A DNA stretch of 64,000 bases from contig NZ_JABELE010000014.1 in assembly GCF_013009345.1 (NCBI RefSeq), positions 51,304 through 115,303 on the forward strand. The letters run 5' to 3'. Below the pieces are notes generated by a model, which did no database searches, was not told the DNA's origin, and was given only the letters and a program-made list of their open reading frames with translations. The stretch's first letter is position 1. Every line of letters begins with the position of its first letter. The DNA comes from Acinetobacter geminorum. GTDB taxonomy: Bacteria > Pseudomonadota > Gammaproteobacteria > Pseudomonadales > Moraxellaceae. The translations under genes were made by a program, and so were the position numbers. Below are positions 8,921-17,631 of the stretch, piece by piece.

Positions 8921-10267
8921 TTAAGGTGCTGTTTTAAGCGAGTAGTTCTGCTCTTTCTTACTTCGGTAAAAAGCACTACCCAAACTTAAAATCAGGAAAA
9001 TAGCCAAAATAAACACCACACCGTAATAGGCATAAAGCGTTGCGGGTGCTATACCTTTATCCAGGAAGATGCCTGCAACCGTTGGCGATAAAATTGCCCC
9101 AATTCGTCCAAAACCAATTGCATAGCCCACGCCACGACTACGGATTTCAGCATCATAAATTGTTGGAGAAATAGAATATAAACCTGCCACACAGCCATTA
9201 ATGAGTGTGCCAAGTAATAACCCCACCATGAGTGCAATGCTGACTTGAGATGAGACAGCGACAAATAGGAAAACACATGCCGAGGTTAGTCCTAAAAACA
9301 GGCTTAAGGCATAGAAGATTTTCATACGTGATGCCAATAAACCAATAATGGCTGCCCCGAAAATCCCACCAATACTAATTAAAATACCGGTACTTACACC
9401 TTGCTCTGGTGACATTCCCATTGAAATTAGAATTTTTGGTGTCCAGCTCATGACAAAGTAAAAGCCAAACATCACTAAAAAGAATGCAAACCACAAACAA
9501 AGTGTTTGAAATCCAAGTTGTCCAGCAAATAATTTGCCCAGTTCACTGCTATTTTGCGTGCTGATCTTTTCATAACGCGGCATAACTGGTAATTCGTTTA
9601 GCCCCATACGATTTACAGTTGCATTAATTCGTTCTAGTGCCTGTTTTGGTCGCTTCGCGAGTAAGTAATCTAAAGATTCAGGTAATAACCATGCGCTGAT
9701 TAGCAGCATTGCAATGGTAGTAACCCCTCCTGCTAAAAAGATTGAGCGCCAACCTAAATGCTCAATCAATGCCAGTGATAGTACCCCGCCCAGTGTCGCA
9801 CCAATTCCATAACCTGTAGACATTAAGCTCACTGCGAGACTACGCCAGCGAGCATTGGCATATTCACTTGCCAATACATTACTACTCGCAAGGATGCCCC
9901 CCACCCCAATTCCGGTAATAAACCGAAGTGCAGCTAACATGCCGTGGCTTTGTACAAAAGCACAGCCCAGCATGCTAAGACCTGCAATTACAAGACAAAC
10001 TAAGATGAGTAAACGGCGACCGATTTTATCGGCTAAAGGCGCGAGAAAAATTGAACCAGCAGCCATTCCAAAAAGGCCAGCACTTAACAACAAGCCAATT
10101 TGTGCGCCTGAAAGTGACCATTCTGCTGACACGGATGGAGCAGTAAATGCCATTACCATCACGTCAAAGCCATCAATAATATTGAGACAAATACAGATCA
10201 AAATGACGAACCATTGATAGCGGCTCATATTGTTTTGATTGATCTCACTTAGAACGTCTCTTTCCAT
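8921..10267 (-). CDS. vanK: Aromatic acid:H+ symporter of the MFS (VanK-like)
   Basis: A 448-residue 12-helix major facilitator of the aromatic acid:H+ symporter family (PcaK/BenK/VanK type). The family's DGFD motif is in helix 1, and a DKIGRR loop follows helix 2. The reading frame is open a further 76 codons upstream, but those residues have no family character. The ATG at 10267 has an AAGGGAG site at proper spacing, so I place the start there. It is cotranscribed with the porin and divergent from the sulfatase operon. A GGATCC palindrome lies about 140 bases upstream. Vanillate is the likely cargo. The vanK name rests on context and family, not on a sequence search. Confidence 0.82.
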   Translation of the reverse strand: MERDVLSEINQNNMSRYQWFVILICICLNIIDGFDVMVMAFTAPSVSAEWSLSGAQIGLLLSAGLFGMAAGSIFLAPLADKIGRRLLILVCLVIAGLSMLGCAFVQSHGMLAALRFITGIGVGGILASSNVLASEYANARWRSLAVSLMSTGYGIGATLGGVLSLALIEHLGWRSIFLAGGVTTIAMLLISAWLLPESLDYLLAKRPKQALERINATVNRMGLNELPVMPRYEKISTQNSSELGKLFAGQLGFQTLCLWFAFFLVMFGFYFVMSWTPKILISMGMSPEQGVSTGILISIGGIFGAAIIGLLASRMKIFYALSLFLGLTSACVFLFVAVSSQVSIALMVGLLLGTLINGCVAGLYSISPTIYDAEIRSRGVGYAIGFGRIGAILSPTVAGIFLDKGIAPATLYAYYGVVFILAIFLILSLGSAFYRSKKEQNYSLKTAP

Positions 10268-10403
10268 TTGTGTATCTCCCTTGGATAAGACATACACACG
10301 ACATTGCTGATATGAGCGATTGGGTGGTATGCACATCCGTATCCATAATGACCTAGAGGAATATTTGTTTTTTGAGCATCCTGCTCTTTTTCTATACTGA
10401 ATA

Positions 10404-10415
10404 TTTGGATCCAAA
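10404..10415. promoter_or_regulatory. Probable VanR operator
   Basis: A 12-bp perfect palindrome, TTTGGATCCAAA, differing only at the outermost pair from ATTGGATCCAAT, which I recall as the VanR operator in Caulobacter. It lies on the transporter-gene side of the divergent region. Confidence 0.7.
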
Positions 10416-10519
10416 AAATCAACTAAAATTATAAACAGATTATCAAAAAGTATATAAACACATAAATTATATAAGTATAAAATTATTAAAACCATAAAAT
10501 TAGGATGCTTGAATATTTT

Positions 10520-10531
10520 TATGGATCCATA
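10520..10531. promoter_or_regulatory. Probable VanR operator
   Basis: A 12-bp perfect palindrome, TATGGATCCATA, with the same GGATCC core as the other three sites. It is about 110 bases before the arylsulfatase ATG and so is suited to control that promoter. Confidence 0.62.
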
Positions 10532-10639
10532 TTAAAAAATCTATTATGATCGATTCCAGAGCATTTTTTAGCCAAAAAAAGCTCAGTTTATTTCCAGGAA
10601 ATGCAAGATGCATTTTTAAAACATCAAAGGATTGTTGTT

Positions 10640-12325
10640 ATGAAACTCAAAAGAGTAAGCCAGCTTACATTGGGACTTTTTTTTGCCAGCCAATTGTTTT
10701 ACACAGCGCAAGCAGCACCTCCAAAAAATCAACAACCACCGAATATCATGATTATTTTGGCCGATGATCTTGGATTTTCAGATATTGGTGCTTATGGTGG
10801 CGAAATTAAAACTCCTCATATTGATAGTCTATTAAAGCAAGGAAAAATGCTTTTTAATTTTCATGCTTCATCAATGTGCTCACCTACTCGTGCACAGCTT
10901 ATGACAGGTGCCGATAACCACTTGGTAGGTTTAGGTGCCATGTATGAAACTTCAAAACGACAAGAAAAATTAGTTGGAGCCGATAGCCCGCGTGCACTCC
11001 TCAAAATTGATGGCTATTCAGGTCATTTAACGCAAAATGCTTACACACTCGCAGAGATTTTAAAGACAAAAGATTATTACACCTTCATGGTTGGTAAATG
11101 GCACTTAGGCTATGCTCCCGAACAAAACCCTAAAGCCCGTGGTTTTGATCAATCTTTTGCTCTGCTCGATGGCTTCGATTTACATTTTAAAGACCAACCC
11201 AAAAACTATCCACGCAACACTCAATATACTGAAAATGGTCAAAAGACCACTTTGCCTGACAACTACTACTCGACCGACTTTTTTACACAAAAAGCTTTTG
11301 AATATTTAGACAAAAATAAAGCGCAAAAACCATTTTTTGCCTACCTAGCCTATACCGCTCCACACTGGCCGCTACAAGCACCTGCTCATTATAGAGACCT
11401 ATATAAAGGTAAATACGATCAAGGCTACGATGCAATTCGTAAACAACGCTTTGAGAGACAAAAGCAATTAGGATTAATTCCTGAAAATGCAGAATACCCA
11501 GTCGAGCGTGGTAACCAAGCTTTAGGCACAAAAAGCTGGAATGAACTCACCCCACAAGAGCGCAAATATGAAGCGCGTAAAATGGAAGTTTATGCGGGCA
11601 TGGTTACCCAATTAGACGACCGTGTGGGCGATGTCATTCAATATCTTAAAAAGCATCATTTATATGACAATACTTTGATTGTGTTTATGTCAGATAACGG
11701 CGCTGAAGGTGGTGATCATAATTTCCCAATGGGTGATGCTGACAATCGCTATGAAAATATAGGCAACGCCAGCTCATATCTATACATGGGACCACGCTGG
11801 GCCGAAGTGAGCAGCACACCATTTACCCACTGGAAGTCAGCTGCTTCAGAAGGCGGAGTACGAGTCCCATTTATTGTTAAATCACCTGTTCAGATTTCTA
11901 AACAACATGGAATTAACAATAACTTTGCGACAGTCAGAGATATATTCCCAACTGTTATGGAGCTAGCAGGCATTCAAAATAGTCAAATTTATCCAGCAAC
12001 TAGTACCAAAATCAAACCATCTGGTTTTAGTCTGATCCCTGCGTTTAAAGATAATACTGCCCGTATTCGTCCTGTTAATTATTATGACTTTAAAGAACTA
12101 CATGGCAGCCGCTACGCTAAAACTGACGAATGGAAACTTGTTGAAAACTCACCTTCTAAATTTAAGAGCCATAGCTGGGAACTCTACAATTTAAAAACAG
12201 ATTTTAATGAACAACATAATGTTTATGCAGCCCATCCTGAGATCGCCAAAGTCTTAAATGATAAATATTTAAGATATGCAGACGAAAATGGTGTTGTGGA
12301 TTTTGAGCAATACAACAAAAAGTAG
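10640..12325 (+). CDS. Exported arylsulfatase (formylglycine type)
   Basis: A 561-residue type I sulfatase that hydrolyses sulfate esters, probably of aryl compounds, in the periplasm. A Sec signal peptide ends about residue 25 (AQA). Metal ligands Asp42-Asp43 start the fold. Cys80 in CSPTR is the residue converted to formylglycine. I chose this ATG rather than the one 39 bases upstream because AAAGGA lies 8 bases before it and the signal peptide then begins normally. The next gene encodes the matching maturase, and a porin follows. A VanR-type operator upstream and vanAB downstream suggest sulfated methoxy- or hydroxyphenyl acids as substrates; that is inference. Confidence 0.88.
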   Translation: MKLKRVSQLTLGLFFASQLFYTAQAAPPKNQQPPNIMIILADDLGFSDIGAYGGEIKTPHIDSLLKQGKMLFNFHASSMCSPTRAQLMTGADNHLVGLGAMYETSKRQEKLVGADSPRALLKIDGYSGHLTQNAYTLAEILKTKDYYTFMVGKWHLGYAPEQNPKARGFDQSFALLDGFDLHFKDQPKNYPRNTQYTENGQKTTLPDNYYSTDFFTQKAFEYLDKNKAQKPFFAYLAYTAPHWPLQAPAHYRDLYKGKYDQGYDAIRKQRFERQKQLGLIPENAEYPVERGNQALGTKSWNELTPQERKYEARKMEVYAGMVTQLDDRVGDVIQYLKKHHLYDNTLIVFMSDNGAEGGDHNFPMGDADNRYENIGNASSYLYMGPRWAEVSSTPFTHWKSAASEGGVRVPFIVKSPVQISKQHGINNNFATVRDIFPTVMELAGIQNSQIYPATSTKIKPSGFSLIPAFKDNTARIRPVNYYDFKELHGSRYAKTDEWKLVENSPSKFKSHSWELYNLKTDFNEQHNVYAAHPEIAKVLNDKYLRYADENGVVDFEQYNKK

Positions 12326-12335
12326 AGAAAACCAG

Positions 12336-13304
12336 ATGAAACAGATCATGATGCTTTCATCGTTCCTCTTACTTTGTGCATGCCAAAAAACCACGCCTCA
12401 ACTAGAACAGACCACCTTGCCCGACTTAGGCAGCAAAGCTAAATGTAATTCTTATTCGGGCCTTCCTTCGGGTTGGCCTAAAAATAAAGAAGCAGGCATG
12501 GTCAAGCTTCCGCAAGGAAAAATTGTTTTAGGCACCACACAAGGTTATGAAGATGAACGCCCATTAAACTTACAGGCAACTTCAGTTCCCGCTTTTTTAA
12601 TTGATGCGACTGAAGTCACCAATGCTCAATTTCAAGAGTTTGTTAAACAAACGGGTTATGTCACCGATGCAGAGAAGCAAGGCGGCGCAGCTATGTTTCT
12701 ACAACCAGATCATCCAGTTGAAGAATTACAATGGTGGAAATTTGAAAAAGGGGCCAATTGGAAACATCCATGGGGCTTAAACAACCCTAAACAACCCGCG
12801 CCTCATGAGCCTGTTCGTATGGTGACATGGAATGATGCCTACGCTTATGCAAACTGGCTAGGTCATGACTTACCGACTGAGCTTGAGTGGGAATATGCAG
12901 CCAAAGGTTTTCAGCAAAATTCCGATATTGGCCCGACCCACGAAGGCCATATTGTAGCCAATTTCTGGCAAGGCGAATTTCCTTATAAAAACATTCAGGA
13001 AGATGGCTTTAAGGATGTGGCCCCTGTTGGTTGTTTTAGCAAAAACCCATTTGGGCTATATGACTTGATTGGCAATGTATGGGAATGGACGCAAACACCC
13101 TATACAGGCCCACGAGATCACCATATGGGAGATCCATCGAAATATCGGCAAAGTCACGAACAGATTTTGCAATATACGATTAAAGGTGGATCTTATTTAT
13201 GCGCAACCAATTATTGCGCACGTTATCGCGCTGCCGCGAGGCATCCACAGGAACTCGACCTTGCAACTAGCCATGTCGGATTTAGAACAGTAAAACGCTT
13301 TTAA
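12336..13304 (+). CDS. Formylglycine-generating enzyme, predicted lipoprotein
   Basis: A 322-residue member of the FGE-sulfatase (SUMF1) family, which oxidises the sulfatase active-site Cys to formylglycine using copper and oxygen. Near the C-terminus, GGSYLC and NYC place Cys289 and Cys294 five residues apart, as in the catalytic pair of human FGE, and the GFR end motif is present. The start at 12336 gives a lipoprotein-like signal (lipobox LCAC at about 13-16). An ATG 60 bases upstream would overlap the sulfatase gene and lacks a signal. It begins 10 bases after the sulfatase stop. Location outside the cytoplasm is unusual for a bacterial FGE and implies periplasmic maturation of the neighbouring sulfatase. 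Confidence 0.88.
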   Translation: MKQIMMLSSFLLLCACQKTTPQLEQTTLPDLGSKAKCNSYSGLPSGWPKNKEAGMVKLPQGKIVLGTTQGYEDERPLNLQATSVPAFLIDATEVTNAQFQEFVKQTGYVTDAEKQGGAAMFLQPDHPVEELQWWKFEKGANWKHPWGLNNPKQPAPHEPVRMVTWNDAYAYANWLGHDLPTELEWEYAAKGFQQNSDIGPTHEGHIVANFWQGEFPYKNIQEDGFKDVAPVGCFSKNPFGLYDLIGNVWEWTQTPYTGPRDHHMGDPSKYRQSHEQILQYTIKGGSYLCATNYCARYRAAARHPQELDLATSHVGFRTVKRF

Positions 13305-13316
13305 ACGGATTTAAAA

Positions 13317-14504
13317 ATGAAGCATATTTTTATTTATGGGATTTTCTTCTCAGGGACGACCCTTGCCTGCTGTTTAGCTCATAGTGCAGTCGATGTTAAT
13401 TTTCAAAATACACTCACACTAAAAACATTCAACTTCGACAGACAATATGAAAATGGTACTAGCCCCGATACTAATAGCTTGAGTCAAGGCTTGATTTATC
13501 GTGGTGACTGGACCACCAAGCTTAATGAGGTTCAACTCCACCTCAATCCAAGCATCCAATATGCATATCGCCTAAGTAGCGACCAACACACCAATGATAT
13601 GGTCATACCCTTTGACCCTAACACCAAGAAACAAGCACAAGACCAAGTTAAATATGGCTTAGGTGCTGGAGTTGAATATCAAAACTTTCACATGAATGTA
13701 GGTGAAATCACTCCCAATTCACCACTTACGCCACAAGTAGACACACATCAATTACGGGTGAACTATAAAGGCTTAGAATTAAAATATAAGACACCGCAAC
13801 AAAATTTCGAGCTGGGTTTGATTAACCGTTATTCACCAAAAAATGAGGAGGACTATCACAAACTCGCCATATCAAAACATGAATCTGACGGACTCTATTT
13901 CTTTCAATGGGACGGCAATACACCTCGGTACCACTGGAAATTTTATAATGGTTACTTAACAGATCTCATCAATCAAAGTTACTTTGCTTTTGATTATCAA
14001 TGGACGAAGCTGCACACCACAAAATTACGTGTGTTTCGCCACGACGATGTCGGCAAATCAAAGCTTGGCGAATATGACAATACATCTATAGGGGCCATGC
14101 ATTTCATTAAACATGGAAACTTTACAACTGGAATTGGCTATCAAGAAAACTTTGGCAAAGATGGTATTCCAAAACTCGACAATATGCCCATCCCGCACAT
14201 GGTGAACTGGACCTTAGGCGCGTTTACCAAAGCAGATGAAAAATCTTATCATTTCGTTGCCTCGTATGACTTTAAAGACTATATCAAGGGTCTAAAAGTG
14301 ACCTACAAATATATTTATGGCGATTCATTTCAAACAATGAATCAAAATGACTTTGAACAAGAAAGTGATGTGTTGATTCAGTATGATCTCAATGCTTGGA
14401 TTAAAAATCTTAAGTTTCTTTTCTTAAATATTAACTACGACACCAAACATGGCAAAAGTCTGGATGAACAGCGCATGATGCTTCACTACACGGTTAATTT
14501 CTAA
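13317..14504 (+). CDS. OprD-like outer-membrane porin of the sulfatase operon
   Basis: A 395-residue outer-membrane barrel with a signal peptide ending about residue 24 and a mature start containing TFNFDRQYE, a variant of the OprD-family FYFDRDY motif. It ends in aromatic V-N-F. It begins 12 bases after the maturase gene and closes the sulfatase operon. A dedicated porin suggests that the sulfated substrate, or the product, needs its own outer-membrane channel. It is more diverged from the porins at 7609 and 25229 than those two are from each other, judged by eye. Confidence 0.78.
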   Translation: MKHIFIYGIFFSGTTLACCLAHSAVDVNFQNTLTLKTFNFDRQYENGTSPDTNSLSQGLIYRGDWTTKLNEVQLHLNPSIQYAYRLSSDQHTNDMVIPFDPNTKKQAQDQVKYGLGAGVEYQNFHMNVGEITPNSPLTPQVDTHQLRVNYKGLELKYKTPQQNFELGLINRYSPKNEEDYHKLAISKHESDGLYFFQWDGNTPRYHWKFYNGYLTDLINQSYFAFDYQWTKLHTTKLRVFRHDDVGKSKLGEYDNTSIGAMHFIKHGNFTTGIGYQENFGKDGIPKLDNMPIPHMVNWTLGAFTKADEKSYHFVASYDFKDYIKGLKVTYKYIYGDSFQTMNQNDFEQESDVLIQYDLNAWIKNLKFLFLNINYDTKHGKSLDEQRMMLHYTVNF

Positions 14505-14540
14505 ATTTCCACACTCCCATAATGGCTTAACCACAGTCAT

Positions 14541-14552
14541 TATGGATCCAAA
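14541..14552. promoter_or_regulatory. Probable VanR operator, distal vanA site
   Basis: TATGGATCCAAA, a near-palindrome with the shared GGATCC core, 165 bases upstream of the perfect site at vanA. Paired sites like these could allow looping. It also forms one arm of a CCATAATG/CATTATGG hairpin after the porin gene. Confidence 0.6.
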
Positions 14553-14679
14553 TTAAGATGAATAAAAAATTTCACTCTAAAATTCAAAGTAAATACAAAA
14601 GTCTTTAATAGCAATTAAAAATCTACAAAACAATCAAATAAAAAGATCAATATTTTTTAAAAAATATACTGCTTATCAA

Positions 14680-14706
14680 TTGACCAATATTTTTATTTAT
14701 TATAAA
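14680..14706 (+). promoter_or_regulatory. Candidate vanA promoter
   Basis: TTGACC and TATAAA separated by 15 bases lie directly before the perfect operator, so a bound repressor would cover the transcription start. The spacing is shorter than the ideal 17. Confidence 0.45.
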
Positions 14707-14717
14707 TTGGATCCAAT
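14706..14717. promoter_or_regulatory. VanR operator at vanA
   Basis: A perfect 12-bp palindrome, ATTGGATCCAAT, immediately after the candidate -10 box and 21 bases before the vanA ATG. It is identical to the operator I recall for the GntR-family repressor VanR. Confidence 0.78.
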
Positions 14718-14738
14718 AAGTGATAAGGAGTCGTCACA

Positions 14739-15815
14739 ATGTTTATTAAAAATGCTTGGTATGTTGCCTGCCGTCCAGAAGAAATCCAAGACAAACCATT
14801 AGGTCGCACCATCTGTGGTGAAAAAATTGTTTTTTATCGTGGCAAAAAAAATCAAGTTGCAGCCGTTGAAGATTTTTGTCCCCATCGTGGTGCCCCACTT
14901 TCACTTGGCTATGTCGAAGATGGCAACCTTGTATGTGGCTATCATGGCTTAGTGATGGGCTGTGACGGAAAGACCGTTTCAATGCCAGCCCAACGTGTAA
15001 ATGGTTTTCCTTGCAATAAATCATATGCAGTTGTCGAAAAATTCGGTTTTATTTGGATATGGCCAGGCGAGAAAGCTTTAGCAGATGAAGCAAAACTGCC
15101 AACTTTAGAATGGGCAGATCATCCTGAATGGAGCTATGGCGGAGGCCTGTTTCACATTCAGTGTGACTATCGCTTGATGGTCGATAATCTGATGGATTTA
15201 ACCCACGAAACCTATGTTCACTCCAGCAGTATTGGACAAAAAGAAATTGATGAAGCCCTGCCAGTCACTAAAGTTGACGGCGACCATGTCATTACTGAAC
15301 GCTATATGGAAAATGTGATCGCACCTCCATTTTGGCAAATGGCCCTTCGCGGTAATCACTTGGCAGACGATGTACCCGTTGACCGTTGGCAACGTTGCCA
15401 CTTCTTTGCGCCAAGCAATGTGCATATTGAAGTGGGTGTAGCGCATGCCGGACATGGTGGTTATCACGCACCAAGTGACAAAAAAGTTTCCTCAATTGTG
15501 GTTGATTTTATTACACCAGAAACTGAAACCTCTCACTGGTATTTCTGGGGAATGGCACGTAACTTCCAGCCAGACAATGCTGAACTCACCGATCAAATTC
15601 GCGAAGGCCAAGGCAAAATCTTTACTGAAGATTTAGAAATGCTGGAGCAACAACAACAAAATATTTTAAACAACCCACATCGCAAGTTACTGATGCTCAA
15701 CATCGACGCAGGCGGTGTCCAGTCCCGTAAGGTGATTGAGCGACTACTTGCCGAAGAAAATAAAACACCTCCTGAAACGTCCGCACAGAAGTTTCCAAAC
15801 ATTCGGATTATTTAA
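14739..15815 (+). CDS. vanA: Vanillate O-demethylase, oxygenase subunit
   Basis: A 358-residue Rieske non-heme iron oxygenase that demethylates vanillate to protocatechuate and formaldehyde in the cytoplasm. The Rieske ligands are Cys47, His49, Cys66 and His69 in CPH...CGYH. The mononuclear-iron region DNLMDLTHETYVH follows at about 149-161. An AAGGAG site precedes the ATG by 8 bases. It is followed 12 bases later by the reductase gene. The palindromic operator and neighbouring VanR-like regulator support induction by vanillate. It is the sink for vanillate formed from ferulate by the hca genes. Another Rieske demethylase substrate cannot be excluded from sequence alone. Confidence 0.9.
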   Translation: MFIKNAWYVACRPEEIQDKPLGRTICGEKIVFYRGKKNQVAAVEDFCPHRGAPLSLGYVEDGNLVCGYHGLVMGCDGKTVSMPAQRVNGFPCNKSYAVVEKFGFIWIWPGEKALADEAKLPTLEWADHPEWSYGGGLFHIQCDYRLMVDNLMDLTHETYVHSSSIGQKEIDEALPVTKVDGDHVITERYMENVIAPPFWQMALRGNHLADDVPVDRWQRCHFFAPSNVHIEVGVAHAGHGGYHAPSDKKVSSIVVDFITPETETSHWYFWGMARNFQPDNAELTDQIREGQGKIFTEDLEMLEQQQQNILNNPHRKLLMLNIDAGGVQSRKVIERLLAEENKTPPETSAQKFPNIRII

Positions 15816-15827
15816 AGGAGCATGAAC

Positions 15828-16772
15828 ATGGACGTTATTATTCAAAAAATTCATCAGCTCACCCCGACTATTCGTGCATTTGAATTGGTTGCAGCAAATG
15901 GTACGGAGCTGCCGAGTTTTGAAGCAGGTGCGCATATTGATGTGCACCTAAAAAACGGCCTCACCCGTCAATATTCACTTTCAAACTGCTGCACTGAAAA
16001 GCATCGTTATGTGATTGGCGTTTTACATGATGCCAATTCACGCGGTGGCTCACGTTGCATCCACACCGAATATCGTGAAGGCGATCATTTAAAAATTGGT
16101 GAGCCGCGTAATTTATTTGAAATTCATCCTCAAACCAAACAAGCGGTTTTATTTGCGGGTGGTATCGGTATTACCCCTATTTTGTCGATGGCATATCGGC
16201 TTAAGTCGGCCAATATTCCTTTTGAATTACATTACTTCGTTCGTAGTCATGAAATGATTGCCTTCTATGGCAATTTAACCGAGCACTTTGGTAAGCAAGT
16301 TCATTTTCACATTCAAGACCAACCAGACACCGAATGTAATATGGCAGAAGCTTTGGGCCAATCTTCACCTGATAAACACTTATATGTATGTGGACCTACA
16401 GGGTTTATGCAGTTTGTCATGAGCTCGGCCGAACAAGCGGGTTGGCATAGCGAACAGTTACATCAAGAGCATTTTGTTGCTCAAAAGGTAGATACGTCCA
16501 ACGATGAAGCTTTCACCATTGAAGTGAAAGGTACAGGCCGCCGAATTGAAGTATTACCAGAGCAGACAGCAACAGAAGCATTAATTGCAAATGGTTTTGA
16601 TATTCCTGTTTCGTGTGAACAAGGTATTTGTGGTACATGTATTACCCGTGTGGTAGAAGGCACTCCAGATCATCGAGATATGTTCATGACCGATGAGGAA
16701 CATGCATTGAATGACCAGTTTACGCCCTGCTGTTCTCGTGCAAAAACTAAACATCTTGTGATTGAGCTTTAA
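15828..16772 (+). CDS. vanB: Vanillate O-demethylase, reductase subunit
   Basis: A 314-residue reductase that passes electrons from NAD(P)H through FMN and a plant-type [2Fe-2S] centre to VanA. The flavin motif RQYS is at 47-50, a GGIGITP nucleotide motif is at about 111-117, and the cluster ligands are Cys263, Cys268, Cys271 and Cys301 or 302. An ATG six bases earlier sits only 1 base after the AAGGAG site, whereas the ATG at 15828 is 7 bases away, so I prefer the latter. It is cotranscribed with vanA and ends in a terminator facing vanR. Confidence 0.9.
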   Translation: MDVIIQKIHQLTPTIRAFELVAANGTELPSFEAGAHIDVHLKNGLTRQYSLSNCCTEKHRYVIGVLHDANSRGGSRCIHTEYREGDHLKIGEPRNLFEIHPQTKQAVLFAGGIGITPILSMAYRLKSANIPFELHYFVRSHEMIAFYGNLTEHFGKQVHFHIQDQPDTECNMAEALGQSSPDKHLYVCGPTGFMQFVMSSAEQAGWHSEQLHQEHFVAQKVDTSNDEAFTIEVKGTGRRIEVLPEQTATEALIANGFDIPVSCEQGICGTCITRVVEGTPDHRDMFMTDEEHALNDQFTPCCSRAKTKHLVIEL

Positions 16773-16777
16773 TACTC

Positions 16778-16811
16778 AAGTTTCTTTATTCAGAAATAAA
16801 GGAACTTCTTT
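16778..16811. terminator. Bidirectional terminator between vanB and vanR
   Basis: AAGTTTCTTTATT pairs with AATAAAGGAACTT (one G-U pair, 4-base loop) between convergent genes. T-rich sequence lies on both sides. Confidence 0.7.
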
Positions 16812-16815
16812 CACC

Positions 16816-17508
16816 TTAAGCGCTGAGAACATTTCTTAGCGTTTCACCCAAAATCACCACACTACTGTGTTCACGCATTAAGGTTTCAGCACGCCCTGCC
16901 TGACGATGTACCAACGCATCGAAAATCGAACAATGCTGCAAATGTGCATAGTGCAAACGACGATATTCAGACAAAGCTTGATTCTGGTCATAGGTAATGG
17001 CTTGGGCAGACGCCATCGGCAATTGATTGTTTTTCGCTAAGGCTTGGATGAGTGCAACGTTTTGCGCACCTTCAATAATCGTGTCATGAAAAATGACGTT
17101 GAAATGGTGATAACGTTCCAGTTCAGCATCGCCAAACTCGTCTGTTTCATTAAAAAGTTTTTCAGTTTCTTGAATGCAATGTTGCAGTGTCTTTTTCTGT
17201 TCTTCGCTTAAGCCTTGTTCTGCCAAAGTTTTTGCAGCCAACCCTTCAAGCACACCGCGAACTTCGAGCGCATCATGAACAAGTTGCTCTGAAATTTCAC
17301 GAACTGTATAACCACGAGTTGGGTTTTTAATGAGGAGGCCTTCTTGCTCGAGCAACCGAAAGGCAATACGAACAGGCTGCCTTGAAACGCCAAGTAACTC
17401 GGCAGTCGGAATTTCGGCAATTCTGGCACCGCCCTCAAGTTCCCCTGAAATAATCATTTTTCTTAGTTTAAGTAAAACTTGTTGTCCTGAAGACATTCGC
17501 TGCCACAC
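16816..17508 (-). CDS. vanR: GntR-family (FCD) regulator, probable VanR
   Basis: A 230-residue regulator with an N-terminal winged helix-turn-helix (about 10-70; motif LLGVSRQPVR) and a C-terminal FCD ligand-binding domain (about 80-220). FCD regulators of vanillate genes are known as VanR and bind GGATCC-centred palindromes, four of which occur in this neighbourhood. It converges on vanAB, and I predict it represses vanAB, the transporter/porin operon and the sulfatase operon until vanillate binds. Start choice is uncertain: GTG at 17508 or ATG at 17496, neither with a strong ribosome site. The vanR name rests on family, position and operator. Confidence 0.75.
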   Translation of the reverse strand: MWQRMSSGQQVLLKLRKMIISGELEGGARIAEIPTAELLGVSRQPVRIAFRLLEQEGLLIKNPTRGYTVREISEQLVHDALEVRGVLEGLAAKTLAEQGLSEEQKKTLQHCIQETEKLFNETDEFGDAELERYHHFNVIFHDTIIEGAQNVALIQALAKNNQLPMASAQAITYDQNQALSEYRRLHYAHLQHCSIFDALVHRQAGRAETLMREHSSVVILGETLRNVLSA

Positions 17509-17631
17509 ATCACCAAAAACGTCTCTTCGATGCTAGCAAGTTCATTTGCAAAATGAAATAAATTTTCTGTGTGAATCAGTGCTTAAGCATTTCTGTAGAT
17601 TTTAAAAAATTAATTTACAAACCACATTCAA

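Larger units (their letters stand above)
10268..10639. promoter_or_regulatory. Divergent promoter region, transporter/porin versus sulfatase operon
   Basis: This 372-base AT-rich gap separates two divergent operons and holds two GGATCC-centred palindromes, listed separately. No gene with family support lies in it. The open frames running into it from both flanks lack ribosome sites at their outer starts. Confidence 0.7.

Noticed and set aside
10268..10495. An N-terminal extension of 76 residues on the VanK-like transporter
   Set aside because: The extra residues have no family character, and the ATG at 10267 has a strong AAGGGAG site.
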